NCBI RefSeq assembly: GCF_932276165.1
Contig: NC_063982.1
Coordinates: forward strand, 265,501-329,500
Origin: Plutella xylostella
Taxonomy: Eukaryota; Arthropoda; Insecta; Lepidoptera; Plutellidae
Reading direction: 5' to 3'
DNA length: 64,000 bases
The notes under the pieces are model-generated. The model was not told the origin of the DNA and searched no databases. It saw nothing but the letters and a program-made list of their open reading frames with translations. The translations under genes and the position numbers were made by a program. Shown here piece after piece: positions 11,041-26,000 of the stretch. The stretch's first letter is position 1. The number at the start of each line of letters is the position of its first letter.

Positions 11041-14000
11041 ATGTCTTCAATAAAATTAATTAATATATCTAGTGCCCTAATATTATGTTTTATAGTGAGT
11101 GCGTATAGTCAGACTGTGCATAAAAAGTTTGAATACAAATATTCGTTCAAACCGCCGTATTTAGCACAAAAAGATGGATCGGTTCCCTTCTGGGAGTACG
11201 GGGGCAGTGAGTATTCTTTATTTTTATATGTTTAACACCGTCCGCAGTGTTTAATTAATATAAGTTGTCAAGAAATATACATGATTGTGCCGCCTACTCA
11301 GCAGCGAAGCGTATTTGTTTTATAAATTTGAAGAAAACTTGTGAAAACTATTGCTTGTTGATAAGTTCGGGATTTTGACAGTTCCACGTCAGTATATTTT
11401 GACGTGAGAGCGGGACGGCGCTACGCAACTTGTCGTGTGATAGAAAAAGATGGATAAACTTGTCAAGTCGTGTTTTTTTTTCTTCCACGGAGGCAAAATA
11501 GGCTCATGTGTGAAATGCAATGCTAATTTACCCACTTCTTGAATTAAAATATCATTTTCTAACGCTAATATCCAACCTTCTAACATTTCCCAACTTTGCA
11601 TCCGTCCGTTGATTTTGCATCCGTTATATGGAATCCGTTCTATGCAGTCTATTCAAACAAAATAGAGACGATACAGAAGAAGTTTGTTAGAGCATTGCAC
11701 TACAGACTTACAGGAAGAAAAGGACATTATGTGGATCTGCTCAAACTTTACAACTTACAGAAGCTCAGTGATAGAAGGATATTGTTGGATGCTATGACTC
11801 TCTACAATATCTGCAACAACGAATATGATTGTCCTCCGCTTTTAGAACAAATTCATTTCAGAGCACCCGCTCGGTCTATACGGTCCAAAAGCCTCTTTCT
11901 TGTGCCCTTCTCGCGTACAAACGCTGGTGCACGTGCCCCACTGCGAAGAATCTGTCAATCCCACTATAAGCAACTCCTGCCAACAGACATATTTAATTGC
12001 AATAAAATGAAATTTAAAAAGGAAGTGATACAAATTTTAAATGATGAACTAAATGATTAAAATTGTTATTTATATTATTACTATTATTACTATTTGATTA
12101 AATCCACTTAATAGGTAGGTATGATAGTGTGAATGTTAGTTAGGTACTGCATGTGCATGTAAAGTAGCATGTGTAATTGTGTAGATAGGTAATTTAATTT
12201 AATTTATTTAATTTCAATTTCAATTGTATTATTCTGTAAACAATGTATCGTAAATATATGATTATTTTATACTATTTATTATGAACTATGAGTGCTGCCA
12301 ATTATCTAATTATTGTAATTAATTCTTTGAGGAAAGCATTAAGGGAGTAAATCAAATGTTGTATTTAGTAATTAAGAATTGTGTTATTTAAGGTTTACTG
12401 CTGTGATTTTCCCATAAATAAATAAATAAATAAATAAATAAACTTAACCTATGAATTTTACTTGCTATTTTGTTAAACAATGAATTTACCCATATTTTTT
12501 TTGTATATTACTTGATTTGTAGAAAATTGCTTACTTTTGCATAAAGGCTTTACATTATTAGACTTTACATGACCTGAATAATTTGCACAACTGTTCACCT
12601 TGCCTCTATACACTGCACAGTGTCCATACAGGTGTATATGTAAGATATAAGTAATTCCCAACTAGAATACCAAAGTCATATACATGATCAAGTAAATGTT
12701 CATCATATTTGAAATGAATTATAATCCTATTCTATTATTTGTAAGTTGCCAGCTCAATTCCACTTGGGTGGTGGTGCTGGCTAAACTTTGGTTGCTCCCA
12801 TTGAACCTTTGTGTATATCCCCATATGGTATAAACTTTAACCCCAGACTTGGAAAACAGAAGAACTCTTAACAATTTTATTGTCATCTACTGGCATCAAA
12901 TGGACTTGTCCTAAAATTGCTAACACAACAATACTTGTTTCTTAATTAATAAATACTTACCAATCATGCTTAATGAATAATCTTGTATGTCTGGTTTAGT
13001 ATAATTATAAAAATATAAATTAAATTTTAAATGTTGCTTTAATGAAGATAAGCATATTAGCCATGCTTGGTAGGCTTAAATAAGAACAGAGAAGGATCCT
13101 ATTCCACTAATTCACTGTAGTAGTTGTCCAAGAAGGTTGTGTCACATGTTAACACATTAAAAGTAGCTGCATAACATCTGAACAGTCGAATAATCTATTA
13201 ATATTGTAATCATGGAACATTGGCATTTCTAGCCTGCTCTACCAAAAATGTATTGCTTATAATGTAATGTAATTCACACTATGTAGTACACCGACTTTAT
13301 GTGTTTAACTGCATGTAACTAATGCATGTAGTTCTGCCCGTGGCTTGACTGATATCAGCTATGCTGCAGTCTGTGTTCATAATTAATTTACAATGCTTTT
13401 AAAGTGTGCAAAGGTTTATTACACATGATACAATTCACAAGTTTACATGGCCAGCCTTTCATAGAACTATTTAAGGACAAGTTGTAACACCTACTTGGGC
13501 TCTATATATTTCATGATTTGACTATAAAGTAATAATTTAAACTTAAAGAATATAATTTTGCTTTTGATGTCTTTATCTGCATTATCAATTGATTAGAGTA
13601 TTTTATTTTTATTACTTATTCATGAATGGCTGACTGATAATAAATAACTGGTTTTTAATTTACAATGGCCAATATAATGTTAGATTAGAAATAATACTAT
13701 GAAGCACCTTATTTAGCTACCTACCTGATATAGAAAATTTAAATTTTAATGTAAATATTAAAACTTTTAATCATTCTGCTGGTTCTTGGTAACTGAAAAT
13801 GTGAGGTTAAACTAAACTGAAGAATGAGATTAGTTAGCTTTACTCAATTAAAAAACTAGGCTTTATCTATCAAAAACTGTGTGTATTTGTCTGTATTAAA
13901 CCCTTTCAATTTATTTATTTATACTTACTTTAAATTCACTTGTTACAGCAGTAATAATTATTTCTCCCACTCCCTCTAAAATAGCATTAAAATCTTTCTT

Positions 14001-17000
14001 AGGTTTCTTCACTTAATACTCTTTACTATGTCTTTATTGTATTTGTATGTTCCCACACTGGAATCCCCAAAGGGGTGGTCAGAGGTGACTCGCAAGTGAG
14101 TGACCCGCTTTTTGCTGTACATTGGTACTCACGTAATAGGTAGCGAGCCGTATCGCCGTTTTTTAATGAGTACAATGCACTTAGGTTACACATCAAGAAT
14201 CTATAAATATTTACCCTCTATTTTCTCTCCTTCAGATGCGATAGCGTCGGGCGAGAGCGTGCGGCTGGCGCCGTCGCTGCGCAGCCAGAAGGGCGCCATC
14301 TGGACCAAGCAGCCGATCAACTTCGACTGGTGGGAGGTGGACATCATGTTCAAGGTCACCGGCAGGGGGCGCATCGGCGCTGACGGACTCGTGAGTACAT
14401 GCCATTATGTATCTATTGTATGTTTTTTTAACAAAGGGGTACTGACTATGTCTATCGCTTATTTGTCATATTGACAGAGTGAGATGGGTCATTGTTAGGA
14501 CCAATAGCAACAGTAGTAAATTATGTGGACCAACAGTATCACAATATTTAAAACAATTTCAGTACTCTTTTGTTAAAGAAAATAGACTATCACTATAGAC
14601 TGGTGTTTTTTTACCAATGAATTAAATAAGAGATCTAGGTTGAATCTATGACTGTGTGTGGCCTTGTAAATGAACACTGTAATGAATGCAAAATCTCCTT
14701 TGGACTGTTAAACTTATTATCTGACTCTTATTTCGCAATTTACGCCTCTGCCCCTTAAAAACACCCCACCATAAGCATAGACTTATTACTATAATTTTTT
14801 GGAGTCTTCCATATTTCCACTACAGCTCAACCACTAGATGGCGCTACTACCAACCTTCTCTCACCCTCTCCCCAGGCCTTCTGGTACACATCAGCTAAGG
14901 GCGAGTACACCGGGGAGGTGTTCGGTTCATCGGACCGGTGGAACGGACTCGGGCTGATCTTCGACAGTTTTGACAACGACAACAAGCACAACAACCCCTA
15001 CATCATGGCCGTGCTCAATGATGGGACCAAAGTCTTCGACCATAAGAGGTGAGGAAAAGAGTTGGGTGGTTTTAGTTTTTAAATGTAGGAAGTATTTAGT
15101 GAACTGCTAGCGATTGTTTGATGATTACAATTGTTGTGCCTTAAAGATAATGTAGATATCTGTTATATTAGAAAGAAATTATTATTTATGATACGACAAG
15201 ACTTTTACAAACCTGAGCAGTTCATTTTTATATATATTTAATGTGTAGTGTGGAGTGTAGTGGGGCGTCTTGCAGCTACGTCTCTATGTTTCTGCCAGTC
15301 GACTCTTTAAGGCTTAAGGGTGGTAGTCACTATCAGCTGCATGCGGCCCGGGTTCCGCTCATCTGGCACAATCTTTATTGACCAAAACTCATTTCGCATA
15401 ACTCGTATGGTCTAAACTTTTTTGGCCGAACCATCACTTTGCCAAGACTTATGTGGCATAAGGCTCGTTATGTCTAAAACTCTTTAGGCACAATCTTTAA
15501 ACACCTAAGTTTCGTTTGCTCAAATTTATGTTCGTCTATATCTATGTATAATCTTGTTTCTCTTAATGTTATCTTAATAAATAATATATTAAGTATGTAG
15601 TAAATGTACAAATTGTGGTATTTTTCTCCTACATCCCGAAAATCACGATATTGAATGATCAAAGAATCGAAAGTTAACGACCAATATAATTATTACAAAC
15701 CCCATGAGATCGAAACCTAAAGATAGGTGCGATGACGAGCAAAGCGAGGAGGAGCGTGTTAGGTGCACATGTTCATAAAAACCAAAGCGGAGCGCAGCGG
15801 AGCGGAGCGGAGCGTTTTCCAAACAGCGGAAACAATACAAGGCACCAGTTTGCGTTATGTAGGGAGACGCTCCGTCAAAGTTAAGGCCAAACGAATATTA
15901 TTACTTTGTATAAACCTATGCCATAGCATTATTAGGCTATTCAAGATTTGGCCATACCATTATTAGGCTAAACAATGTTATGCGAAATAACTTTTTACTA
16001 AACGAGATTTATGCCATACGATTTTCGGCGTAACGAGACTTTGACCAAACGTTACTATGCAATACGAGATTAGGCAAAAAAATCTTATGCCAAAAAAGGT
16101 AGAACCAAAACAACCATGCGGCCCACAATCTCTCACCAGTGGCTCCAAGTAGCTGTAGTGCACACAGCGGCCACACTCCGGCAAACCGCGTCGACTCGCG
16201 GGCTAAACCTGGTTGAGGGGACCTGATGCTTTAGCAGATGGGTTAATCCGCGGACACCTCCCGCGCTATGCACTAAGTCTGCTTCGGCGAGAAAGGCAAC
16301 CCACCGCAGATATGCAAGAGGGCATGGCTGTCTCGGCGAGGTAGCAAGGCAAGGTGGATGGCCTAGGGCGACGGTAGAGGGCATTAGCAATCGTCGGCCA
16401 GACACATCATCCAAACCTCTCCCCGGTCGTAGCGGTTCTCCGTTCCATCGGATACAGAGAGGGGGGGACGAGTGTGTGCACTTGTGTTTGCGCGTACATC
16501 TGTGCACCTTAATATATCCTGCGTACCTGACTGCTTCCATATAAAAGGACTCCGTTTACGTCTGAAAGTCCTGTGGCGATGGACCGAGGTAGAGAGGTCC
16601 GGTTTGATGCAAATCGGGCTTTGTCTGAAGTCTGCACACAGGCGGCTCTGGGGGTGTCTATAACGCCGTGGTCGCTTTTGCACTGCATTGGGGTGACAGT
16701 GCGAATTCGGCAGCACCCAGAGTGACAGAGCAGCCCTATTCAGGGAGGCCCTGCTCTCTCCACATGGGGAAGGGGCTAGAAAAGGTGCCCTAAAAAAGGC
16801 TTACCCCTAAAATTCAGGATGGTAGCAACCGCGGCTGCCTCCGCATCAACAAAAATCGCGGTCGAAGTAACAAAAGGAATCTGTACCAAAAAAAAACACC
16901 GGTTATGACTTTTGGGGCGTGGAATGTGAGGACGCTTCTTGATCGCAATGACAACGCCTGTCCAGAGCGTAAGACCGCTATTGTAGCAAGAGAGCTCCGG

Positions 17001-20000
17001 CGCTTCAACATCGATGTAGCGGCCCTCAGTGAAACACATCTTGCTGATGAGGGGGAGCTTACGGAACACGGCGGGGGTTACACTTTCTTTTGGAAAGGTA
17101 CCACAGCCGCTGAACCTAGACGGTCAGGCGTTGGATTTGCGATCAAAAATCATCTTGTCAGGAAACTGGGGGAGTTCCCAGTCCATATCTCTGACCGCAT
17201 CACCACATTGCGCTTGCACCTATTAAACAACAACTTCCTTAATATCATCAGTGTCTATGCACCTACGCTGGATAAAGCTGATGATATTAAGGACCAATTC
17301 TTCGAGGAATTGACACAGTGTCTCAATGGCGTGCGCCCTAGAGACCAAGTCCTTCTCATGGGCGATTTCAATGCCAGAGTAGGACAGGACTACGAGGCAT
17401 GGCCTGGGGTCTTGGGTAGACACGGAGTCGGTAACATGAACAACAATGGACAGTTGCTGCTAAGTCTTTGTGCCCAGTTTGACCTTGCGATAACGAACAC
17501 CATGTTCAGACTTCCCGCTAAGCACAAGACTACGTGGATGCACCCAAGATCCAAGCACTGGCACCTGATTGACTACGCTATTGTTAGACGAAGCGACGTT
17601 TCCTGTGTCCAGATAACTCGCGTCATGCGCAGTGCACACTGTTGGACCGACCACCGCCTGGTTGTCACCAAGATGCATATCCGTCTCTCTCCTCCACGAA
17701 GGTCTCAGAAAGCGAAATGCTCACGTCTTAACATAGACAAACTGACCAGTCTTCAAGTGAGAAAGAGTTACAGCGAAGCCTTAGCTAAGAAACTACCGTC
17801 ACCGCGTGAACAGACAGGTGACATTGATGCTGACTGGAGTGTTTTGACATCTCGTATCCTGGATTCAGCTACTACCGTCTTGGGTCTAAAGGTTCGAAAG
17901 AACGAGGATTGGTATGACGAGAACGACGGAATGCTCACAGAAGCGATCGATAAACACCGACATCTGTTGCGGAACCAAAAGGATCGAAATTCGGCGGAAA
18001 TAAAAGAGAGTAGCCAGGCACTCAGAAGAATATCTCGGGAAACTAAAGATAGGTGGTGGCTCAAAAAAGCCAACTATATCCAGTGGCTTTCTGAAACAAA
18101 ACAGCTCGGGGAGTTCCACGCCGAGGTACGTAAGCTGGTCGGCACATCGTCTCATATAAAGGTACCTTTGCGATCCTTAGATGGGCAACACCTTCTTACA
18201 AGTAGAGATGATGTGTTAAACAGATGGGCACAACATTTTGAAACACTGTTGAATGTAGATCGAACAGCCGATCTACGACATATTAGCTTACTGCCGCAAC
18301 TTCCAGTTTGTGAGAAGCTGAATAGGCCACTGGCACGCGAGGAAGTTGTCCTTGCTATTAAACAGCTCCACAACAAGCGCGCGGTGGGCATCGACTGCAT
18401 ACCAGCGGAGTTGTTGAGGTACGGCGGTGAGGAGTTACACACGCAGGTATGGGAGCTCTTTGTTCGTATGTGGGAGCTGAGGCGAGTCCCAAATGACTTT
18501 CTAGTGTCACGCATCAGCACTCTCTACAAGAGCAAGGGCGATCGCTCTGACTGTGACTCTTACCGCGGTATCTCTCTTCTCTCAGTCTGTGGAAAAGTCT
18601 TTGCCCGAATACTTTTAAACCGCCTTATGACATTATCCGAACAATTCCTGCCAGAAACCCAGTTCGGCTTCCGACCAGACCGAGGGACGTGCGAGGCAAT
18701 TTTTGCAATCCGCCAACTACAGGAGAAGAGCTGGGAACAGGGTCAAAACCTATACCTTTGCTTCGTAGACCTGGAGAAGGCCTTTGACAGTGTCCCTCGT
18801 GAAGCTCTCTGGCTGGTGTTGCAGAAGGTGGGATGCACGGAGGATTTCGTAGAGCTTCTCAGACTACTACATGACAACATGCAATGCTGTGTCACAGTGG
18901 ATGGCGAGCAGTCAAATTTCTTTCCCGTCACCTGTGGGGTGAAACAAGGTTGTGTTATTGCACCCACACTGTTTGCCATATACTTTGCCGTGGTTGTCCA
19001 GGAGGTTCTGCGGAGTTGTTCCCAAGGTGTCCATATAAGGTTCCGCACAGACGGGAAATTGTTCAACCTGGCTAGACTCAAGGCATCTACGAAAGTGTCG
19101 TACGCTATGGTTACTGAGGTCATGTATGCAGACGATCTTAGCTTTGCAGCAGATTCCCCAGATGGCCTGCAACAACTAATGACTGCTTTCCACTCTTCGT
19201 GCAGTAAATTCGGCCTGAAAGTCAGTGTTAAAAAGACAGAAGTGATGTCCTTGGACATGCACGGTCACGAAACACTGGCAATACATATCGGCGAAGATTT
19301 GTTGAAGCAGGTCGATAAATTTCGTTATCTGGGGAGCACTATTTCATCCAAGTGCGACCTTGACGCTGAAATTAACAGTAGGATCGGGGCTGCTGCCGCA
19401 GCATTCGGCAAGCTGAGCTCCAGGGTCTTCTGCTCACATGACTTGAGACTGGCCACAAAAATATCGGTGTACATGGCTATCGTGCTGCCGAATCTGCTGT
19501 ACTCCTCCGAGACGTGGTGCGTGTATCGTCACCACATTCGCACGCTAGATCGATTCCACCTTAAATGTCTAAGAAGTATTATGAACATCCAATGGTCTGA
19601 TCGCGTGCGAAACACCGAAGTACTGCGCCGAGCTAATGTTGGTGGCTTGGAGTCGTACCTAATGCGGCGACAACTTCGGTGGTGTGGCCACGTGGCACGT
19701 ATGGCGGAGGAGCGGGTCGCGAAACGCATCTTATACTCGGAGCTGAAAGAGGGCAAACGTAAGGTCGGTGGTCAGCTCCTGAGGTACAAGGATGTCCTGA
19801 AAAGGCACCTCAAAAGATGCGATATCGAACCCGCACATTGGGAGAGTTTGGCAGCACGACGTCCCGAGTGGAGACGATTGGTGAAGGCTAGGGTGGCTGG
19901 TTACGAGGAGCGCCGCAAAAAAGAATTAAATGCAAAGCGTGATGCACTGAGAGACCGGCCACCTGCGGCCATCATCTACAATTATGAACACGGTGTTCTT

Positions 20001-23000
20001 ACTTGTCCACACTGTGCGAGGAAGTTCACCGCCAAAATTGGATATATTAGCCATCTTAAGGTGCACCAGCGCCAGAATTAGGTTTTGGCGCTGGTGCGCC
20101 TCAGGCGTCACAGTAAGTTAGGAGTCGATGGCAGTCGCCATGGCCGAAATCGGTCGGAAAGTCATCATCATCATCATCATCATCATATTTAATAATTGTC
20201 CTTATTTATTATTTATTAAATAATATGTCCTAATTGATTAAATAAAAGATAACGGATGTGAATTCAACTGCATTTCTTGTAGAAAATAAACTGTACCCTG
20301 TTTCTTTCAGTCCATCCATCCAAAGGTTGTCCGAAAGAGATCACTATACGCGATAAGGCTACCTTTTTACCCTAATTTAGTTGTCATGAAAAATTTATAA
20401 CTATATCTTGGTGTACAAATAAACAGTCTCTATCTATCTGATTTGCATTTGAAATAATGTAGCACTCATTTTTTTGAAATTTGTTCTGTAGTCAGTTTGA
20501 TTTTCCAAGCAACCCCGTGAGAACTTCTTCTTTCTTTCTATTCTATTCTATTCTATTCTATTCTCTGTGGGGGTGTAAGTACCTGCACCGGGCTCTCTCG
20601 AGTGGAACCTTTGTGCATATCCCCAAGGTCTAAACTGCATTTCTAAGCTTGGACCATTTCCCACCACGCTGGTCCACTGCGGGTTGGTGGGTTCACATAC
20701 CTAGATGTGCTAGATCTAGATATGCAGGTTTCCTCACGATGTTTTTCCTTCACCGTAAGAGCGATGGTATACATTGTACTTAAGGGCCCGTACAGGGTGA
20801 CGTGCCGCGCCAATTTTGGGTTTTCAATGATCTTCACACAGCACACGCAGTGACACGCACACATGTAGTGCCAGTGATTTAAATAAAATAAAGTGACTTA
20901 TCATAACCGCTTTTGCCAGGTACTCTTTCGTAATATTGCTTTTGTTATACGGTATACTTTGTTATCGTCGCTCTAATAATGTACTAACACACGAAATAAA
21001 TAGATTAGAAGATGTTATCATAAAATACGAATTGAACTTCTACTGCGCAACATTATTTACATTATTACATTGTAATGAATCTCTTAACATTGCTAGTTAC
21101 TCATTATTAGAATACCTAAAATACTCTAAAATCTATTTTGCATTTTTCATAGCTAACTTTCTAAAACATGTGATAAACATAATGGTAAATAAATATGTAT
21201 ATTTTTATTATCAACCTGTTTACTGTTCGGCCTATTTGCTATTATCTGTAAGTTCATTAACGCATACCTGCCAAAACTGCCTAATTATAAGTATCTATTG
21301 CTACGCTTCATTGTCTTGCGCTTTCGCAGTTTATTTATTGTTGGACTTCAGTGGTTCTAGCACGGAAAATTACCATAAGTATTACATTATAGTGAGGATT
21401 TTGATATCACGCTTTTGCTTATTATGCAATGACTAGTAGGAATATACCGTTAAATGTTTATTTCCAGAATGTTCGGGGGCTAAGAACGAAGTCGCACGAG
21501 TTTCTTTACCGGGTACTTCATAGTAACTATCAGCTGATTTGTATTTGTGAAACATGGTTAAATGAAAGTTTTTATAGCAAAGAATACTTTGACGATCGAT
21601 ATACAGTGTTTAGGAGTGATCGCAACGAGGAGGCGACGGGTGCGGAGCGCGGGGGTGGCGTGCTGGTGGCGGTGCGCAGCGAGCTGGGCGCGGAGCGGCG
21701 CGCGTGGCCGGGGCTGCGGGCTGCTGTGGCAGACTGTATCTGGGTCGCGATCCCGATGGCGCCGCCGCCGCCTCGCGCCGCTTCCGCGGTCTGTGCCCGC
21801 GCCTCATATATAAACGTAGCTTGTATTTATGCACCACAGGGGCCAGGACACATGGAAGCATTAACAGATTTCTTTAATTCCAGCAGTGACCTAATTAATG
21901 ACCATCCCGAAGACACTTTTCTTCTTGTAGGTGATTTCAATGCCAGTGTTGTTGAATGGATATATTTCAACCAAACACACTGTAATATAATAAAACCAGG
22001 GATAAATAATCCATACGTTAATCTTATATCAAATTTCATGGCTTTGACGGGTTTAAAACAATGTAATAATATCTTAAATAATAATAATAAACTGCTTGAC
22101 TTAATATTCAGCAGTGTTCCATGTCAAACTAAATTATGTGATCTGCCTTTAATTTACGAAGATATCCAACATCACAGGGCTATAGAATTCACAATTTTTC
22201 TGAATCTTAAGTTATCTTTAAAGCGTAAAACTCAAACATTGACAAATTTTCACGCGGCCAATTACGATATTATAAACTCCGCCCTTGCTAATATTGACTG
22301 GAACACAGAATTATTAAATTGCAACACAGATACTGCTGTAGGTATTTTCTACAATAATCTCAACGAAGTAATACACCAATATGTACCTGTAAGGACAATA
22401 TCATCATCAAATAGATATCCCCTGTGGTATTCTAAACCATTAATTACTGCTATGAAAGAAAAACGAAAAGTTCACAAAAAATATAAAACTTACAACAACC
22501 CGAATGACTATATTACATTTTCACTTCTCAGAAAAAGAGTTGAAAAATTGGAACGTGAGTGTTACAAAAACTACATAGAATATGCTGAAAATAAAATAAA
22601 TTTATTACCGAAATTTTTCTGGTCCTATGTGAACAATGTTTCGTCGAATCAGGATATACCTAATAACATGTTTCTAAACGACCGTGTAGCTAACAATGGC
22701 CAGCAAATATGTGATTTATTCAGTGAACATTTTAACTCTGTTTTCGAACCAAGTTCAACACAATTGCACAACGCTCTTAATCTTCCATCATCATCATCAT
22801 CATCAGCAATTCTTGACATAAATACAATACATTTAGACGAAAACATTATTCTCACAGCTTTGAAATCCGTGGATACTAATAAAGGTGCAGGGCCAGATGG
22901 TATACATCCAGTCTTTATTCGTAAATGTGCCCCGGCTCTTAGCAAAGCACTTTTCTTAATATTTACTAAATCAATTCAAGAAGGAATTTTCCCTTCACTA

Positions 23001-26000
23001 TGGAAATATGCTCTTATCACACCAATACCGAAAAAAGGTGATGAACGGAACATTGCTGATTATCGGCCAATATCTAAATTAAATAATTTTTGCCAAAATT
23101 TTTGAAAAAATTGTAACAAACCAGTTGTCAAAATTAACCTCCAATTTTATTTCCGACACTCAACATGGCTTTCGTGTGGGTAAAAGTGTGGACACAAATC
23201 TATTAACTTTTACTGAATCTGTTCTTGAGTCTATGGATAAAAACGCACAGGTGGACGCCGTGTATACTGATTTCTCCAAAGCTTTTGATAAAATTAGTCA
23301 CTTTACGCTACTGTCGAAATTGTGGGAGATCGGTATACACGGCGACCTCTTCCGGTGGTTGCTCTCCTATTTGGAAAATCGCATGCAGGCTGTAGCTCTA
23401 AAAGGGTTTGTTTCAGATTACCAAATAGTAAGTTCTGGTGTCCCACAAGGGTCCCACCTGGGCCCCTTGCTTTTTATACTCTACATAAATGATATAGGAT
23501 CATCCATTAAGTTTTCTAATCATCTATTGTACGCGGATGATGCCAAAATCTTCAAACAAATTAACTCTTCAAATGATTGTCAGCTACTCCAAAGCGATTT
23601 GAATAGCGTTCAAAACTACTGTAATGAAAATAGCCTATACTTAAATCCAAAAAAATGCTTTTCTATAACATTCTCACGTAAAAGAAAACTTTATGAATTC
23701 GATTATTATCTCTTAGACGTCACGCTTGAAAAAGTAACAGAAATCCGTGATCTAGGCGTTACTATTGATTCAAAACTGACCTTTATTCCCCACATTGATA
23801 AAATATTAAAAAAGGCGTTTCAAAGATTAGGTTTTATTTTGCGAATGGGTAAACCTTTTCATAACCCCAATACATATAAAACTTTATACTACAGCTTCGT
23901 AAGGAGCATCTTGGAATTTGGTAGCTCAGTTTGGTATCCTCTTTACGCTAAACATAACGATCGTATAGAAAACTTACAAAACAAATTCCTCAAGTGCCTA
24001 GACTATCGTAATCGAAACCAGTTTGACAATTACAAATCTTGCTTGAAAAGATACAATGTTCAATCTCTTTGTTCAAGACGTCAAGCAATTGACGCATCTG
24101 TACTTTTCAAAATAATACAGGGTCATCTTAACTCACCTCCGTTAGTAGAACGTATAAAATATCGAGTTCCTAGTCTCCGACTTCGAAATAAAAAACATGT
24201 TTTGTTTCATATCTCCCGTGCTAGAACAAACTACACCCGAAATTCATTTATTAGACGTGCCTGTAATTTATATAATACAAAACTATCGTGTGTCGAAATA
24301 TTTGGCAATTCTTATGCTGCTTACAAAAGTAAAATCAAACAAATGTTATTTACCCAGGATAGTACATAATAAAAATTTGTTGTGAACATGTTACTTACCT
24401 ACTATTATACCATGTTAGTATAGTTACCTGCTATAAACCTATAGGTATTTTTGTTGCATAAATTGACATAATAATATGATATGTTTTTTATGTATTAATT
24501 CTCACCTATAACTCCATAAATAAATAAAATAAATAAGGCGTGTGTTCTACATTTACCTATTAATATAATATAAACGCAATTAAACTTAAATAATTATTCT
24601 TAAATTTAAATGTAAAGATAAGCACTTCAATTGCCTTTCTATATGTGTGTTCTCTCTTATTACTTATAGTTAAGTAAAATTACTTACGTTTATAATTAAT
24701 AAGCTGTTCTGTTAACGCATAGTTTATAAATAATTAGTTAATCTATCTGAACTGTAGGCCTTATTATTTGTGTCAAATGTATTTAATCATTGTTTGTTTG
24801 GCTGTTTGTTCAGTTATTAAAATAAATAAATAAATAAATAAACATGTAAGTTTGCACAGTGGGTCGATAAACTTTTACTCGCCAACTTTATTGACAATTA
24901 TGTTCAAGTACATTTTGGGTGATTTTAGGGTAAAGGAAAGAGTAGAAATTAATAGGGGTGCCACTTTACTCTATACTCGGAACCCGATTAGCTTTCTCAA
25001 ACAAATGTGGTATTTACTTGTAGAAAGGTAACTAAAAGTATTAAAGTGTAGATAATAAGTTTCGGGCATCCTCCAGCCAACTGAACCCCGACGACAAAGC
25101 AAAGTAAATACATAGTGTCGCAAAAGGGCTATACTAAGCCAAAAGGGGATGACTCAAGGGGTCATTCTGAACAACTTTTGTTCTACTAGATTTGCAAATT
25201 CGCGAAAAAAAATATTCGTTTTCCATGGTAAAAAGTCACATGTCCAACAAAGTTTCTATGAAAAAGGTTTTTTTTTGTTAATTTCCAAAACTCGTAGAGC
25301 AAAAGTTCAGAATGACCCCCTGTCTTACTCCTTTATACCCGACTGCCGAAGGAGGAGGGTAATGTTTTTTGATTGTATGTATGTATATATGTATGTTTGT
25401 CTGTTTCTTTGTTCCCTCCTGTAGCCTAAACGGCTTGATAGATTTTGATGTATGAGGTATTGTTAGAAGCGTATTGATGGCGCAATGGCTATAGGCTATG
25501 TGACGTTCCATTAAAATGTACATAGCGCCCTCTTGAGGACATAACGTGATGATCGAAAAAATAATAATTCAACTTTGCCGTGTAAGGTATCAAATGAAAG
25601 GACTTGATTTTCACATTACAAAAATATGCATATTGAAGGTATTTAAATAACAACACCAAAATTATTGAAATAAAAAATGATCATGAACTACCTACCGACG
25701 TAAAATTTCATAAAATAAAAACAACTAAAAAGTTACAAATAAAAAAATACAATTATAAAAAACTAAAAACCTGACTGTACGCTAAAAACATGAAAACGAG
25801 TCCCAATGTTAATGGAAAGTATCGCAGGCGGGGACCAACTTGACCGCCACTCAAGGCCGTTTTCTAAGTAACATTCAGCTAAATGGTGAACCCTCTGCTG
25901 GTATAATTTGTTTATATACCGCTTTTTCAATACCTGTAAGTACATTTTTTGGCAGCATAATATTTTTACTTAATTTTAGGGTTTCGAACGTCAAAAGAAA

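Larger units (their letters stand above)
15243..20184 (+). mobile_element. Full-length APE-type LINE with (ATC)n tail and 9-bp target-site duplication
   Basis: ATATTTAAT flanks the element at 15234-15242 and 20185-20193. The unit has a long 5' region, a single 1058-codon ORF (16905-20081), a short 3' UTR and a (CAT)n tail at 20162-20184. Its 5' region is split by a 765-bp insertion (15350-16114). Exact flanking repeats and an intact ORF indicate a recent insertion. The layout and sequence feel resemble RTE-like LINEs often annotated as 'craniofacial development protein 2-like'; clade uncertain. It lies in intron 3 of ERGIC-53. Confidence 0.9.

Noticed and set aside
16133..16716. Overlapping - strand frames upstream of the intact LINE ORF
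   Set aside because: They lie inside the LINE 5' region in antisense and show no domain; high GC alone keeps them open.
20936..21436. 166-codon frame directly before the LINE at 21429, overlapping its ATG by 8 bp, as a possible ORF1
   Set aside because: It has no ATG in its first 80 codons, no gag or zinc-knuckle motif, and a random-looking hydrophobic composition; the overlap alone is weak evidence.
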